Origin: Haematobacter genomosp. 1
Lineage (GTDB): Bacteria > Pseudomonadota > Alphaproteobacteria > Rhodobacterales > Rhodobacteraceae
Direction: 5' to 3'
NCBI RefSeq assembly: GCF_002196855.1
Contig: NZ_NIPW01000006.1
Location: 62,001-126,000 of the forward strand
Length of the DNA stretch: 64,000 nucleotides
Below, one piece after another: positions 43,027-52,480 of the stretch; within the stretch, counting starts at the first letter, position 1; the number at the start of each line of letters is the position of its first letter. The position numbers and the translations under genes were made by a program. Below the pieces are notes generated by a model. That model was not told the origin of the DNA. It worked only from the letters and a program-made list of their open reading frames with translations, and made no database searches.

Positions 43027-43181
43027 CTAACAGGCTGCTGAAAAAGGCTTTTTGGCCTCTATTGGGGCGGAAATCGTTCGCCATCTGACGAATTCCAGCC
43101 GGAAATCTATATATTTCCGTGCCGTTTTCCGATTTCCGGCACCTAAGCATGACACTTCAGGACGTTTCCCGCAGCCGCTAA
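43027..43181. mobile_element. MITE-like element, copy A
   Basis: Left end CAGGCTGCTGAAAA (43031-43044), a decayed right end (43164-43177), flanked on both sides by CTAA (43027-43030, 43178-43181), a YTAR-type 4-bp target duplication as made by IS5-group transposases. The interior (147 bp) shares with copy B the segments GCGGAAATCGTTCG, ATCTGACGAA, AGCCGGAAATCTATA and TTTTCCGATTTCCGGCAC, and the inner GCCGGAAATC/GATTTCCGGC arms can form a hairpin. No coding capacity. Together with 42281-42459 and 42777-43012, where I see no gene, it fills the largest gap in the window. Confidence 0.8.
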
Positions 43182-43226
43182 CGGTACCGGGCAGCGCCCC
43201 CGCAGGCCAGGACCCGCGGGTTCGGC

Positions 43227-44738
43227 CTAGAGTCCGAGCTTCTGGGCAACCAGCGCGTTTACCGCCGCAGGATTGGCCTTGCCGCCGGTCGCCTTCATCA
43301 CCTGTCCGACGAACCAGCCCGCCAGTTTGGGGTTCTGTTTGGCCTTTTCCACCTGCGCCGGGTTGGCAGCGATGATCTCGTCAACGGCGGCTTCGATCGC
43401 GCCGGTGTCGGTCACCTGCTTCATTCCCCGCGATTCGACGATCTCCGCCGGGTCACCGCCTTCGGTCCAGAGGATTTCGAACAGATCCTTGGCGATCTTG
43501 CCGGAGATGGTCTCATTCGCCAGCAGGTCGAGAATCCCGGCGAGTTGCGCGGCTGAAACCGGGCTATCCGAGATGCTCAGCCCCTCCTTGTTCAGCCGGC
43601 CGAAAAACTCGTTGATCACCCAGTTGGCGGCCTGCTTGCCATCGCGGCCGGAGGCGACGGCCTCGAAAAACACCGCGTTCTCCGTCTCGGCGGTGAGAAC
43701 GCCGGCATCGTAATCCGTCACGCCGAAATCGGCGATGAAACGCGCCTTCTTCGCATCGGGCAATTCCGGCATCGCGGCGGCGATGTCATCGACCCATTCC
43801 TGCTCGATCTCCAGCGGCAGCAGGTCCGGGTCGGGGAAGTAGCGGTAGTCGTGCGCCTCTTCCTTCGACCGCATGGAGCGGGTCTCGCCCTTGTCCGGGT
43901 CGTAGAGACGGGTCTCCTGATCGACCTTTCCCCCGTCTTCCAGAATGGCGATCTGGCGGCGGGCTTCGTAGTCGATGGCCTGCTGGATGAAGCGCATGGA
44001 GTTCATGTTCTTGATCTCGCAGCGGGTGCCGAGATGCGAGAAATCCTGCGTTGCCTGATATTTCTCGTATTGCCCCGGCCGGCAGACGGAGACGTTCACA
44101 TCCGCGCGCAGGTTGCCGTTCTGCATGTTGCCGTCGCATGTGCCCAGATACCGCAGGATCTGGCGCAGCTTCGCCACATAGGCGGCTGCCTCCTCCGGCC
44201 CGCGGATATCGGGGCGAGAGACGATCTCCATCAGCGCCACACCGGTACGGTTCAGGTCCACGAAGGACATGTTCGGATCCATGTCATGGATGGATTTGCC
44301 CGCGTCCTGCTCCACGTGGATACGCTCGATCCGTACGCGCCGCGCGATGCCGGGGGACATCTCGACCCAGACCTCGCCCTCGCCGACGAGCGGGTGATAG
44401 AGCTGGCTGATCTGATAGCCCTGCGGCAGGTCCGGGTAGAAGTAGTTCTTCCGGTCGAAGGCCGAACGCAGGTTGATTTTCCCCTTGAGGCCGAGGCCGG
44501 TCAGCACCGCCTGACGGATGCAGAATTCGTTCAGCACCGGCAGCATGCCCGGCATCGCCGCGTCGATGAAGCTCACGTGGCTGTTCGGCTCTGCCCCGAA
44601 GCCGGTGGAAGCGCCGGAGAACAGCTTGGCCTCAGACGCGATCTGCGCATGGATCTCCATCCCGATGACCAACTCCCATTCGCCGGTCGCGCCGTGGATC
44701 ACCTTGGGTTCGGGCGGGGCGGGGACTGTGTCCAGCAT
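43227..44738 (-). CDS. gatB: Asp-tRNA(Asn)/Glu-tRNA(Gln) amidotransferase subunit B
   Basis: 503 residues. N-terminal GatB domain: [69 protein letters not shown] and [22 protein letters not shown] are diagnostic; the C-terminal YqeY-like tail domain ends with [26 protein letters not shown]. With GatA and GatC it converts mis-charged Glu-tRNA(Gln) (and Asp-tRNA(Asn)) in the cytoplasm; those subunits are not in the window. A good promoter lies about 30-60 bases upstream. Confidence 0.97.
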   Translation of the reverse strand: MLDTVPAPPEPKVIHGATGEWELVIGMEIHAQIASEAKLFSGASTGFGAEPNSHVSFIDAAMPGMLPVLNEFCIRQAVLTGLGLKGKINLRSAFDRKNYFYPDLPQGYQISQLYHPLVGEGEVWVEMSPGIARRVRIERIHVEQDAGKSIHDMDPNMSFVDLNRTGVALMEIVSRPDIRGPEEAAAYVAKLRQILRYLGTCDGNMQNGNLRADVNVSVCRPGQYEKYQATQDFSHLGTRCEIKNMNSMRFIQQAIDYEARRQIAILEDGGKVDQETRLYDPDKGETRSMRSKEEAHDYRYFPDPDLLPLEIEQEWVDDIAAAMPELPDAKKARFIADFGVTDYDAGVLTAETENAVFFEAVASGRDGKQAANWVINEFFGRLNKEGLSISDSPVSAAQLAGILDLLANETISGKIAKDLFEILWTEGGDPAEIVESRGMKQVTDTGAIEAAVDEIIAANPAQVEKAKQNPKLAGWFVGQVMKATGGKANPAAVNALVAQKLGL

Positions 44739-44767
44739 CTTGGCCTCCTTGGTCTCGGGATCTTCGC

Positions 44768-44796
44768 GTTACACGAAAGGTGGGGGAAATGTGCAA
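44768..44796 (-). promoter_or_regulatory. promoter of gatB
   Basis: On the minus strand: TTGCAC (44796-44791), 17-base spacer, TGTAAC (44773-44768), about 30 bases before the gatB ATG. Confidence 0.6.
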
Positions 44797-44885
44797 GGGG
44801 AAAAGCGGTCGTTGAGGCCGTCCCGTGCAGGAACTTCTCGTTTCAGGGCCCGTTTAGAGAGGGACAAACGAAAGGAGAGTCCCCG

Positions 44886-45443
44886 ATGACCGATATCAGG
44901 AAAGCCCGCATCGCCATTCTCGCCACCGACGGGTTCGAGCAGTCGGAGCTTGAGGTGCCGCTGAAGGAACTGCGTGACCGTGGCGCACAGGTCGAGGTCG
45001 TCACCCCGGAAGGCAAGGCGATCCGCGGCTGGAAGGACGGCAACTGGACAGACGAGATCAAGGCCGATCGCGAACTGGAGGAGGTGACCGAGAGCGATTA
45101 CGATGCGCTCGTTCTTCCCGGCGGCGTCATCAATCCCGATAAACTGCGCACCAACCGGCGTGCTGTCGATCTGGTCAAGGCCTTCGTGCGGGAAGGGAAG
45201 GTCGTTGCCGCAATCTGTCACGGGCCGTGGATGCTGGTGGAGGCCGATGCCGTGCGCGGGCGCAACGTGACCTCCTACAAGTCGATCATGACGGACATGA
45301 AGAATGCCGGCGGCCATTGGGCGGACGACGCTGTGGTTACCGATCAGGGCATCATCACCTCCCGCTCCCCCGATGATCTGGAGCCGTTCGTGGCCAAGAT
45401 CGTTGAGGAAGTCAGGGAAGGAAAACATCAGCGCGCGGCCTGA
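44886..45443 (+). CDS. DJ-1/PfpI-family protein (YhbO-like)
   Basis: 185 residues. The nucleophile elbow AICHGPW carries the reactive Cys, with Glu in the TDGFEQSELEVPLKEL segment and a downstream His in the GGHWADDAVV segment. This is the PfpI/YhbO type, credited with deglycase, protease or stress-protection activity. AGGAG precedes ATG 44886. Probably monocistronic, as two hairpins follow the stop. Confidence 0.92.
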   Translation: MTDIRKARIAILATDGFEQSELEVPLKELRDRGAQVEVVTPEGKAIRGWKDGNWTDEIKADRELEEVTESDYDALVLPGGVINPDKLRTNRRAVDLVKAFVREGKVVAAICHGPWMLVEADAVRGRNVTSYKSIMTDMKNAGGHWADDAVVTDQGIITSRSPDDLEPFVAKIVEEVREGKHQRAA

Positions 45444-45463
45444 CCCCATACCTGAACCGCGTG

Positions 45464-45515
45464 CGGTGGCGGGGATCCGCCACCGTGGCCGGGGTGTCGG
45501 CGGTTGACCGCCGAC
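45464..45515. terminator. two adjacent perfect hairpins
   Basis: CGGTGGCGG (45464-45472) with CCGCCACCG (45477-45485), then GTCGGCGGT (45496-45504) with ACCGCCGAC (45507-45515), followed by AGGATTTT. They end the PfpI-like transcript. Confidence 0.65.
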
Positions 45516-45603
45516 AGGATTTTCAAATGGTTGCAGGCAGGACCGGTTCCATCGCAGGGTCCGCGCGCCGGACGATCTGGTTCGGTGCAGCGCCCACGGT
45601 CCA

Positions 45604-46182
45604 ATGCCTGTTACGTCCTTTCGCAGTCTCCTCCTTGTGGCGCTGGTGATGCTGCCGCTTGCCGCCTGTTCCACGCCCCAATCCGTCGAAGTGCCCACGG
45701 CACTCCCGGTTGCGCAATGGGACCACCGGCCGGAGGCGACGAAATGGACAAAATCCACACTCAATGCGCTGAAGGCGGAGGGGGCGGTCCTGCTTTCCGC
45801 CGTGCCGGATGATGTGGAGGATTTCTGCCCCGGTTATCGCACTGCGTCCACCGAGGAGCGGAGCGCGTTCTGGACCGGGCTTTTCTCCTCCATCGCGCGG
45901 TATGAGAGCACGTGGAACCCCGAGGCCAAGGGCGGTGGTGGCCGCTACCTCGGTCTGATGCAGATTTCTCCCACAACCGCCCGTTACGTCGGGTGTGAGG
46001 AGACGGCGAGCGGTCTTTATGACGGGGCGAGCAATCTCGCCTGCGCGGTGAAGATCGCGGCGCGCAAGGCCGATCGGGCTGGCGTTGCCGAAGTGGTATC
46101 GGATTGGGGTCCGATGCACGATCCGGCAAAACGCGCCCAGATCTCCAAATGGACCCGCACCCAGGCTTACTGTCAGGTCTGA
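45604..46182 (+). CDS. small lytic transglycosylase-like lipoprotein
   Basis: 192 residues. Signal sequence with lipobox LAAC (Cys22). The mature part has the SLT/lysozyme-like core: SIARYESTWNPEAKGGGGRYLGLMQISPTTARYVGC, with Glu as likely catalytic acid, then ASNLACAVKIAARKA. Four cysteines suggest disulfides in the periplasm. It would cleave peptidoglycan with formation of an anhydro end while anchored to the outer membrane. The start at 45604 gives a good signal peptide. Confidence 0.85.
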   Translation: MPVTSFRSLLLVALVMLPLAACSTPQSVEVPTALPVAQWDHRPEATKWTKSTLNALKAEGAVLLSAVPDDVEDFCPGYRTASTEERSAFWTGLFSSIARYESTWNPEAKGGGGRYLGLMQISPTTARYVGCEETASGLYDGASNLACAVKIAARKADRAGVAEVVSDWGPMHDPAKRAQISKWTRTQAYCQV

Positions 46183-46205
46183 GGCCGCAAAGGCCGCTGC
46201 CGTTC

Positions 46206-46228
46206 TTGCGGGGCTGATTCCCCCGCAA
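46206..46228 (+). terminator. terminator-like hairpin after the transglycosylase gene
   Basis: TTGCGGGG (46206-46213) pairs with CCCCGCAA (46221-46228), followed by TCTTTC. It separates this gene from the convergent pepN. Confidence 0.6.
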
Positions 46229-46363
46229 TCTTTCGCATGTCACGGGCAGTGTCGCCGCTGACCGGGTAACCCCGTTCCTCGTCGTTTGCGAACGGGATAC
46301 CGCTTTTGCCCCGTTCGGATGGAAGGAGTGGAAAACGCCCGGCCTGAGCGGCAGGGCGGATGT

Positions 46364-48925
46364 TCATTCGGCCATGCGATCGAGCATCTCGCGCATGTCT
46401 CGCGAAAGCCCCCTCGTCGCCATCATGCGGTGCATCTCGCCAAGGGCGAGGCCCTGCCGGTCCGCGTCATACCGGCGCCATGTCTCGAACGCCGTGGACA
46501 TGCGCGCGGCCAGTTGCGGGTTCAGCGGATCCACCTTCAAAAGCCAGTCCGCCACAAAGCGGTAGCCCGCGCCATCCGACCGATGGAAGGCCGCGTGATT
46601 GCCTGACAGTGCGCCTACCAGCGCCCGGAAGCGATTGGGCACCTTCCAGTCGAAATCGGCCCGCGCGGCGAGAGTCTGCGCCAGTTCCACGGCTGTCCCC
46701 GGCGCGGCATGGGCGAGCTGGAGGCTGAACCACTTGTCCATGACGAGCCGGTCCCCGGCCCATTGCCGGTGGAATCGGCCCACTTCTTCCTGCCCACGAC
46801 CGATATCCAGCAGGGCGGCAAGGGCGCCGAGCTGCTCGGTCATGTTGTCAGCTGCTGCGAACTGCCGCGCGGCGCGCTGCCCCTCGTCGAGCCGCGTGAG
46901 GAAACCAAGCGCCGTCAGCCGCAGCGCACGGCAGCCGGCCGTCCGCGCGTCCGGCGTATAGGGGCCGGGCACGTCCATCGCCTCGTAAAGCCGTGACAGG
47001 GTAGGGGCGAGGGCCTCCGCCACGGCGAGTGTCAACCGCTGCGACGCGGTGTGTATGCGGTCCGGGTCCGGGGTCACACCCGCATCATGAAGTGTCTGCG
47101 CCATGTCGTCCTGCGAGGGCAGGCGGAGGGCCAAGGCGCGGAACGCCGGGTCAAGCGCCTCATCCCGCGCCACACGATCAAGCGCGGTGAGATAGTCGGG
47201 GCCGGGCGTCGCGCTCTCCGTCACCATGCGGGCGAGAACATCCTTGGCCAGCGCGCGGCCCGCATCCCAGCGGTTGAACGGATCGGTATCATGCGCAAGC
47301 AGGAAGGCCCGCTCCTCGCTCGATGTTTCCCGTTCCAGAATCACCGGGGCGGAGAAGCCCCGGAGAAGGGAGGGAACAGGGCGCGTGGGCATATTGTCGA
47401 AGGTGAAGCTCTGCCGCGCCTCCGTCACCTCCAGCACGGTCGTCGGCAGCACCTCGTTCCCGTTCGGGTTCAAGAGACCAAGGGCCACCGGAATGACACG
47501 CGGCGGTTTCTCGGGCTGGCCGGGGGTAGGCGGCGTCTGCTGGGCAAAGGTCAGGGTGTAGCGGTCGCCCTCATGGCGTTCGCTTACCTTCAGCCGGGGG
47601 GTGCCCGCGTCGGAATACCAGCGCTTGAACTGTGTCAGGTCCCGCCCCGTCGCTTCGGAAAAGACCGCGAGCCAGTCCTCAATCGTCGCGGCATGCCCGT
47701 CCAGCCGGTCGAAATAGAGGTCGAGCGCCTTGCGGTAGCCCTCCTCTCCCACCAGCCGCCGCAGCATCCCGATCAGTTCCGCGCCTTTCTCATAGACGGT
47801 GGCGGTGTAGAAATTGTTGATTTCCACATAACTTTCGGGACGCACCGGATGCGCCAGCGGACCGTTGTCCTCCCGGAACTGGCGGGCGCGCAGGGTCATC
47901 ACCTCCTCGATCCGCTTCACCGGCTCCGACCGTTCGTCGCGGCAGAACTGCTGGTCGCGAAAGACGGTCAGACCCTCCTTCAGGCAGAGCTGGAACCAGT
48001 CGCGGCAGGTGATGCGGTTGCCCGTCCAATTGTGGAAGTACTCATGCGCGATGATGCGCTCAATATTCTCGTAATCCGTGTCCGTCGCGGTTTCCGGGCT
48101 GGCCAGCACGTAGCGGCTGTTGAAGATGTTCAGCCCCTTGTTCTCCATCGCACCCATGTTGAAGTCATCGACCGCGACGATGTTGAACACGTCCAGATCA
48201 TATTCGCGGCCATAGACCCGCTCGTCCCAGGCCATGGAGCGTTTGAGTGCATCCATCGCGTAGGCGCACCGATCCTCATCCCCGGGCCGGACCCATATGG
48301 CCAGCGCGACCTCCCGCCCTGAGCGGGTGGTGAAGTTGCTCCGATGCGCGACAAGCTGACCCGCGACGAGGGCGAAGAGATAGGAGGGCTTGGCCCAGGG
48401 GTCGTCCCATTCCGACCAGCCCGGCCCGGAGGCGACCGGATTGCCGTTCGACAGCATCACCGGCATGTCCGATTCGATCCGTACGCGGAAGGTCGCCATC
48501 ACATCGGGACGGTCGGGATAGAAGGTGATCTTGCGGAAACCCTCCGCCTCGCATTGCGTGCAATACATGCCGTTCGACATGTAAAGCCCTTCGAGGGCGG
48601 TGTTCGCAGCCGGCGCGATCTCCACCTCCGACTCCCACAGGAAGGCGGTCCGCGGCAGCCGCGCCGCCGGAATCGTCAGCCCGCGGTCATCGGGCGTCAC
48701 ATCGAGCAGCACGCCGTCCATCCGCGCGGCAATCAGCGACAGGTGTTCTCCGTCCAGCCGGAGGTCGTGATGCCCCTCCCGCGCCGGGTTCGGGCTGAAG
48801 GCGATTCGCGAGATGACGCGCGTGGCATGCGGCGAAAGGCGGAACGTCATCTCGACATGGGTGACGAGCCACGCGGGCGGCAGGTAATCGCTCAGCAAGA
48901 CCGGCGTCGGCGCGGTGTCTTTCAT
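46364..48925 (-). CDS. pepN: aminopeptidase N (M1 metallopeptidase)
   Basis: 853 residues, slightly short of the E. coli enzyme. Exopeptidase motif GAMENKGLNIFN, zinc motif HEYFHNWTGNR with the third ligand Glu in LKEGLTVFRDQQF, and the catalytic Tyr region NFYTATVYEKGAEL are present. The N-terminal beta-domain and the long alpha-helical C-terminal bowl follow the PepN order. It removes N-terminal residues from peptides in the cytoplasm. A promoter lies 40-70 bases upstream. Confidence 0.96.
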   Translation of the reverse strand: MKDTAPTPVLLSDYLPPAWLVTHVEMTFRLSPHATRVISRIAFSPNPAREGHHDLRLDGEHLSLIAARMDGVLLDVTPDDRGLTIPAARLPRTAFLWESEVEIAPAANTALEGLYMSNGMYCTQCEAEGFRKITFYPDRPDVMATFRVRIESDMPVMLSNGNPVASGPGWSEWDDPWAKPSYLFALVAGQLVAHRSNFTTRSGREVALAIWVRPGDEDRCAYAMDALKRSMAWDERVYGREYDLDVFNIVAVDDFNMGAMENKGLNIFNSRYVLASPETATDTDYENIERIIAHEYFHNWTGNRITCRDWFQLCLKEGLTVFRDQQFCRDERSEPVKRIEEVMTLRARQFREDNGPLAHPVRPESYVEINNFYTATVYEKGAELIGMLRRLVGEEGYRKALDLYFDRLDGHAATIEDWLAVFSEATGRDLTQFKRWYSDAGTPRLKVSERHEGDRYTLTFAQQTPPTPGQPEKPPRVIPVALGLLNPNGNEVLPTTVLEVTEARQSFTFDNMPTRPVPSLLRGFSAPVILERETSSEERAFLLAHDTDPFNRWDAGRALAKDVLARMVTESATPGPDYLTALDRVARDEALDPAFRALALRLPSQDDMAQTLHDAGVTPDPDRIHTASQRLTLAVAEALAPTLSRLYEAMDVPGPYTPDARTAGCRALRLTALGFLTRLDEGQRAARQFAAADNMTEQLGALAALLDIGRGQEEVGRFHRQWAGDRLVMDKWFSLQLAHAAPGTAVELAQTLAARADFDWKVPNRFRALVGALSGNHAAFHRSDGAGYRFVADWLLKVDPLNPQLAARMSTAFETWRRYDADRQGLALGEMHRMMATRGLSRDMREMLDRMAE

Positions 48926-48965
48926 CTATCTCTCCGCAGGCGCGGGGAACCTCCCCGGGAGCAGA

Positions 48966-48994
48966 ACGTTAGGCAGGGAAGGAGAGGCGTGCAA
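48966..48994 (-). promoter_or_regulatory. promoter of pepN
   Basis: On the minus strand: TTGCAC (48994-48989), 17-base spacer, TAACGT (48971-48966). Confidence 0.5.
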
Positions 48995-49042
48995 CCCGTC
49001 CGCCGGACCTCTCGTCCAACGACGCCACGGCAGGAGAAACCC

Positions 49043-49372
49043 ATGTCCGCACCGAACGCGAATATCGAGAAGCAGACCCGTCGCCACCGCGGCCCGTTGA
49101 TCGGCATGATGCTGGTTGTGATATTCGCGGTGGGTATCATCTTTTTCTGGCTTGCACGGGACACAGCCACGGCGCCCGGACCCGATGGGGCCGATGTTCA
49201 GATCGACGGTCGGACAGGCCAGCCGGTTCAGGATCAGACGCCGCCCGCGACTCAGCGCGCGGTAACGCCCGGCGCGCCGACATCCGGCGAAACCGGAACA
49301 CCCGGCCAGTCCGGCCCCGCAGGCACGGTAACGCAGCCTGCAGTGCCCGTTCAGCCGCAACCGCAGAACTGA
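49043..49372 (+). CDS. single-pass membrane protein with Pro/Gly/Thr-rich tail
   Basis: 109 residues from ATG 49043 with AGGAG six bases upstream. A basic N-terminus (IEKQTRRHRG) leads into one helix PLIGMMLVVIFAVGIIFFWLA. The remaining 70 residues are low-complexity, with APG, GQPVQDQTPPAT and PVQPQPQ, probably exposed in the periplasm. No family recognised. It could be a small envelope or stress protein. Confidence 0.7.
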   Translation: MSAPNANIEKQTRRHRGPLIGMMLVVIFAVGIIFFWLARDTATAPGPDGADVQIDGRTGQPVQDQTPPATQRAVTPGAPTSGETGTPGQSGPAGTVTQPAVPVQPQPQN

Positions 49373-49444
49373 TCCCGTGTATTCTGCCTTCGTTTCGGGC
49401 AGTTGACTGTTCTTTGGCGCCCGTGAAGCCGATGACCGCTTCTT

Positions 49445-49478
49445 TTTTGCGACCGGAGTTCATACATTGGTCGCAAAA
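49445..49478. promoter_or_regulatory. 10-bp inverted repeat overlapping a possible -10
   Basis: TTTTGCGACC (49445-49454), 14-base spacer, GGTCGCAAAA (49469-49478). The spacer contains TACATT (49463-49468), which is 17 bases after TTCTTT. A repressor site or attenuator for the amidotransferase gene 14 bases downstream is likely. Confidence 0.5.
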
Positions 49479-49491
49479 GCGGGGAAAAATC

Positions 49492-50271
49492 ATGTCACGC
49501 CCGGTTGTGGGAATCATCGGCAATTATCTTGATATCGAGGGTCGTTATCGCGGCCATGCGGGTGGCGTCATCAACAGTGAGGCCGTGGCATTGGTGTCGC
49601 AGGGCGTGCCTTTGGTGGTTCCCGCGGATCCGCGACTGGTCTCTGTCGATGATCTGATGGAAGCCTGCGACGGTTTCCTCCTGACGGGTGGCAGGCCGAA
49701 CGTCCACCCTTCCGAATACGGTGAGGAAGCGACCGAGGCCCATGGCAGTTTCGAGCGGGAGCGAGACGCCATCACCCTGCCGCTCGTGCGGGCCTGCGTG
49801 GAACGCGGGCAGCCCTTCCTTGGTATCTGCCGGGGATTTCAGGAGGTGAACGTCGCCATGGGCGGCTCCCTTTTCCCGGAGATCAGAGACCTTCCGGGCC
49901 GCATGAATCACCGTATGCCCCCCGACGGCACGCTGGAGGAGAAGTTTGCCCTCCGCCATATCGTGAAGTTCACCAAGGGCGGCGTGTTCCAACGGCTGAT
50001 GGGCACGGACGAGGTGATGACCAACACGCTTCACGGGCAGGGCATCAACCGTCCTGGCGCGCGTATCGTCATCGACGGCCATGCCCCGGATGGCACGCCG
50101 GAGGCGCTTTACGTGAAGGATGCGCCGGGGTTTACGCTGTCTGTCCAATGGCATCCCGAATGGAACGCCGCGAACGATCCTGTCTCTCGCCCGCTTTTCG
50201 AGGCCTTCGGACAGGCGCTGGAGGATTTCGCCAGCGCCCGCAGGGGAAGGAAGCTGCTCAGGACAGCCTGA
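49492..50271 (+). CDS. class I glutamine amidotransferase-like hydrolase (peptidase C26, PuuD-like)
   Basis: 259 residues from ATG 49492. Nucleophile Cys in LGICRGFQE, and the His-Glu pair in SVQWHPEW, with LLTGGRPNVHPSEYG and NHRMP between, match gamma-glutamyl-GABA hydrolase (PuuD) and relatives. Such enzymes release GABA in putrescine breakdown. No other puu gene is nearby, so the substrate is uncertain. The palindrome just upstream suggests specific control. Confidence 0.85.
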   Translation: MSRPVVGIIGNYLDIEGRYRGHAGGVINSEAVALVSQGVPLVVPADPRLVSVDDLMEACDGFLLTGGRPNVHPSEYGEEATEAHGSFERERDAITLPLVRACVERGQPFLGICRGFQEVNVAMGGSLFPEIRDLPGRMNHRMPPDGTLEEKFALRHIVKFTKGGVFQRLMGTDEVMTNTLHGQGINRPGARIVIDGHAPDGTPEALYVKDAPGFTLSVQWHPEWNAANDPVSRPLFEAFGQALEDFASARRGRKLLRTA

Positions 50272-50300
50272 GCAGCAAACGGATCAGGCCACCGTCATCT

Positions 50301-51500
50301 TCAGGCCACCGTCGTCTCGCGCAGCACTTCTGCGACGGCGGATGCCAGCCGTGGCACGCTTTCCGCGTTGAGCCCGGCCACGTTGAAGCGGCTGTCATCC
50401 ACCATGTAGATGGCAAACTCCTCCCGCAGCCGCAGCACCTCCGCTTGCGTTAGCCCGAGACGGGAGAACATGCCGCGATGGCGGGCGACGAAGTCGAACC
50501 GGTCGGAATTGGTCGCCGTCCGCAGCGCCGCCGCAAGCTGCTGCCGCAGTTCGAGCATCCCCTCCCGCACGTCGCGAAGCTCCGCTTCCCAATCGGCACG
50601 GAGCGTCTCGTCCTCGAGGATCATCGTCACGATCCGCGCGCCGTGATCCGGGGCGAAGGAGTAGTTCACCCGGTTCAGCGCTGCGAGATTGTCCTGCGTG
50701 AGATCACGCGCCGTCTTGTCCGCCGCGACGGCGAACACGATCCCGGCCCGGTCGCGATAAAGGCCGAAGTTCTTGGAGCAGCTCGCCGCCACCAGCACTT
50801 CCGGCAGGCGGGAAACCAGAAGCCGCGTCGCCGCCGCGTCTTCCTCGATCCCGTCGCCGAAGCCCTGATAAGCGATATCGACCAGCGCGACGGCCTTCCG
50901 TTCCACCAGCAGATCGGCGATGCGATCCCACAGCGCGGCAGTGGGATTGGCGCCCGTCGGGTTGTGGCAGCAGCCGTGCAGCAGGACGATATCGCCCTCC
51001 GCCACGCCCGCGAGATCGGCCAGCAGCCCCGCCTCGTCCACCTCACCCGTGACGGGGTCGAAATAGCGGTATCCGCGATGGGAGATACCCAGATGGCGGG
51101 CGATGGACGGATGGTTGGGCCAAGTCGGTTCAGGTATCCACAGCGTAGCCCCCGGTGTCGCCGCGCGGGCAAGCTCCAGCGCCTGATGCAGCGCACCGGT
51201 GCCGCCCGGCGTTGCCGCCGCCGCGATCCGGTCGAGCGGGCGATCGCGGCCCAGCACGAGCTCGCCCATCGCCAGCAGATAGGCGGGGTCGCCCGCCAGC
51301 GCGGTATAGGCCTTGGTCGGCTGCGTCTCCGCCAGCCGCTTCTCCGCCGTGCGGACGGCGCGCATCACGGGCGTATGGCCCGTCGCATCCTTGTAGACGC
51401 CAACGCCGAGATCCACCTTCTCCGCCCGCGGATCGGCGCGGAAAAGCTGCGTGATGTGGAGGATCTTGTCGGCGGGCTGCGGTTTCAGATTGGAAAGCAC
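50301..51500 (-). CDS. aromatic amino acid aminotransferase (class I, AspC/TyrB type)
   Basis: 399 residues from GTG 51500, with AAGGA about seven bases upstream; the in-frame extension to 51563 lies inside the preceding gene. The PLP lysine is in ASCSKNFGLYRDRAG; DLGVGVYKDATGHTPVMRAV at the N-terminus, HGCCHNPTGAN and RFNVAGLN complete the fold Ia subgroup Ialpha pattern. It transaminates aromatic amino acids or aspartate with 2-oxoglutarate. It starts 4 bases after the sulfurtransferase gene, so the two form an operon that may handle cysteine or aromatic keto acids. Confidence 0.92.
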   Translation of the reverse strand: MLSNLKPQPADKILHITQLFRADPRAEKVDLGVGVYKDATGHTPVMRAVRTAEKRLAETQPTKAYTALAGDPAYLLAMGELVLGRDRPLDRIAAAATPGGTGALHQALELARAATPGATLWIPEPTWPNHPSIARHLGISHRGYRYFDPVTGEVDEAGLLADLAGVAEGDIVLLHGCCHNPTGANPTAALWDRIADLLVERKAVALVDIAYQGFGDGIEEDAAATRLLVSRLPEVLVAASCSKNFGLYRDRAGIVFAVAADKTARDLTQDNLAALNRVNYSFAPDHGARIVTMILEDETLRADWEAELRDVREGMLELRQQLAAALRTATNSDRFDFVARHRGMFSRLGLTQAEVLRLREEFAIYMVDDSRFNVAGLNAESVPRLASAVAEVLRETTVA

Positions 51501-51504
51501 GGGT

Positions 51505-52353
51505 TCATCCTTTCTCGACGGGGAGATCTTCCCTGCCGCCCCATTCGGTCCACGAGCCGTCATAGAGCGCGTGGCCCTGATTGCCGATCCGTTCGAGCGC
51601 GAGGCTCAACACGGCCGCCGTCACGCCAGAGCCGCAGCTGGTGATGACGGGGCGGTCAAGGTCGATGCCCGCAGCCGTGAAGACGGTGCGGAGCGCCTCG
51701 ATCTCCTTCATGGTGCCGTCTGCGTTCAGCAATGTCTTGAAGGGCACATTCCGCGCGCCCGGAATATGGCCGGAGCGCAGACCGGCGCGCGGCTCCGGCA
51801 CCTCGCCGCGGAAGCGTTCGCCAGCACGTGCATCGGCGATGTTCGGCGCGCCGCTCTCAACGCTTGCCAGAACCTCGGCGGCGTTGCGGACAAGATCGGT
51901 TTCAGGGCGGGGCTGAAAATTCCCGCCCCCCACGGTCGCGGGACCGCTTTCCACCGGCCGCCCTTCCGCCCGCCACTTCGGCAGGCCACCGTCCATCACG
52001 GCGATCCGGTCGAAGCCCATATGCCGGAACAGCCACCAGACCCGCGCGGCGGAAAACAGGCCCGCCCCATCATAGACCACCACCTGATCGCCCTTGCGGA
52101 GGCCCAGATCGGCCGCTGCCGCTGCGAAATCCTCCGCAGGCGGCACCATATGGGGGAGGGGGGTGGCCGGATCGCTCACCGCGTCGATATCGAAGAAGCG
52201 AGCGCCGGGAAGGTGGGCTGCCTCGAACTCGGCCTTGGGGTCGCGCTTGTCGGCCGGCATGTACCACGAGGCGTCGAGCAGCTTCAGCGCCGGATCATCC
52301 AGCCGCGCCGCGACCCAACCGGTGGAAACAAGGGTTTTCGGATCGTCCTGCAT
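51505..52353 (-). CDS. sseA: 3-mercaptopyruvate sulfurtransferase
   Basis: 282 residues with two rhodanese domains. The active-site loop in the second domain is CGSGVTA, the SseA-type signature that separates it from thiosulfate sulfurtransferase (CRxGxT/R). LDASWYMP, HLPGARFFDID, WWLFRHMG and GHIPGARNVPF are also typical. It takes sulfur from 3-mercaptopyruvate. Since the next gene is an aminotransferase, the pair could convert cysteine to 3-mercaptopyruvate and then pyruvate. Confidence 0.94.
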   Translation of the reverse strand: MQDDPKTLVSTGWVAARLDDPALKLLDASWYMPADKRDPKAEFEAAHLPGARFFDIDAVSDPATPLPHMVPPAEDFAAAAADLGLRKGDQVVVYDGAGLFSAARVWWLFRHMGFDRIAVMDGGLPKWRAEGRPVESGPATVGGGNFQPRPETDLVRNAAEVLASVESGAPNIADARAGERFRGEVPEPRAGLRSGHIPGARNVPFKTLLNADGTMKEIEALRTVFTAAGIDLDRPVITSCGSGVTAAVLSLALERIGNQGHALYDGSWTEWGGREDLPVEKG

Positions 52354-52480
52354 CGCGCTCTCCCTATATGGAGCGGGTTATGACGCCGCAGGGCGGGACA
52401 GGCAAGAGTGGTCAGGAGGGCGCTGCGCTGCAAAGCCGTTGCGGGCCGGATCAGGCCCGCTGGCGCGCGGACGTCGCGCC

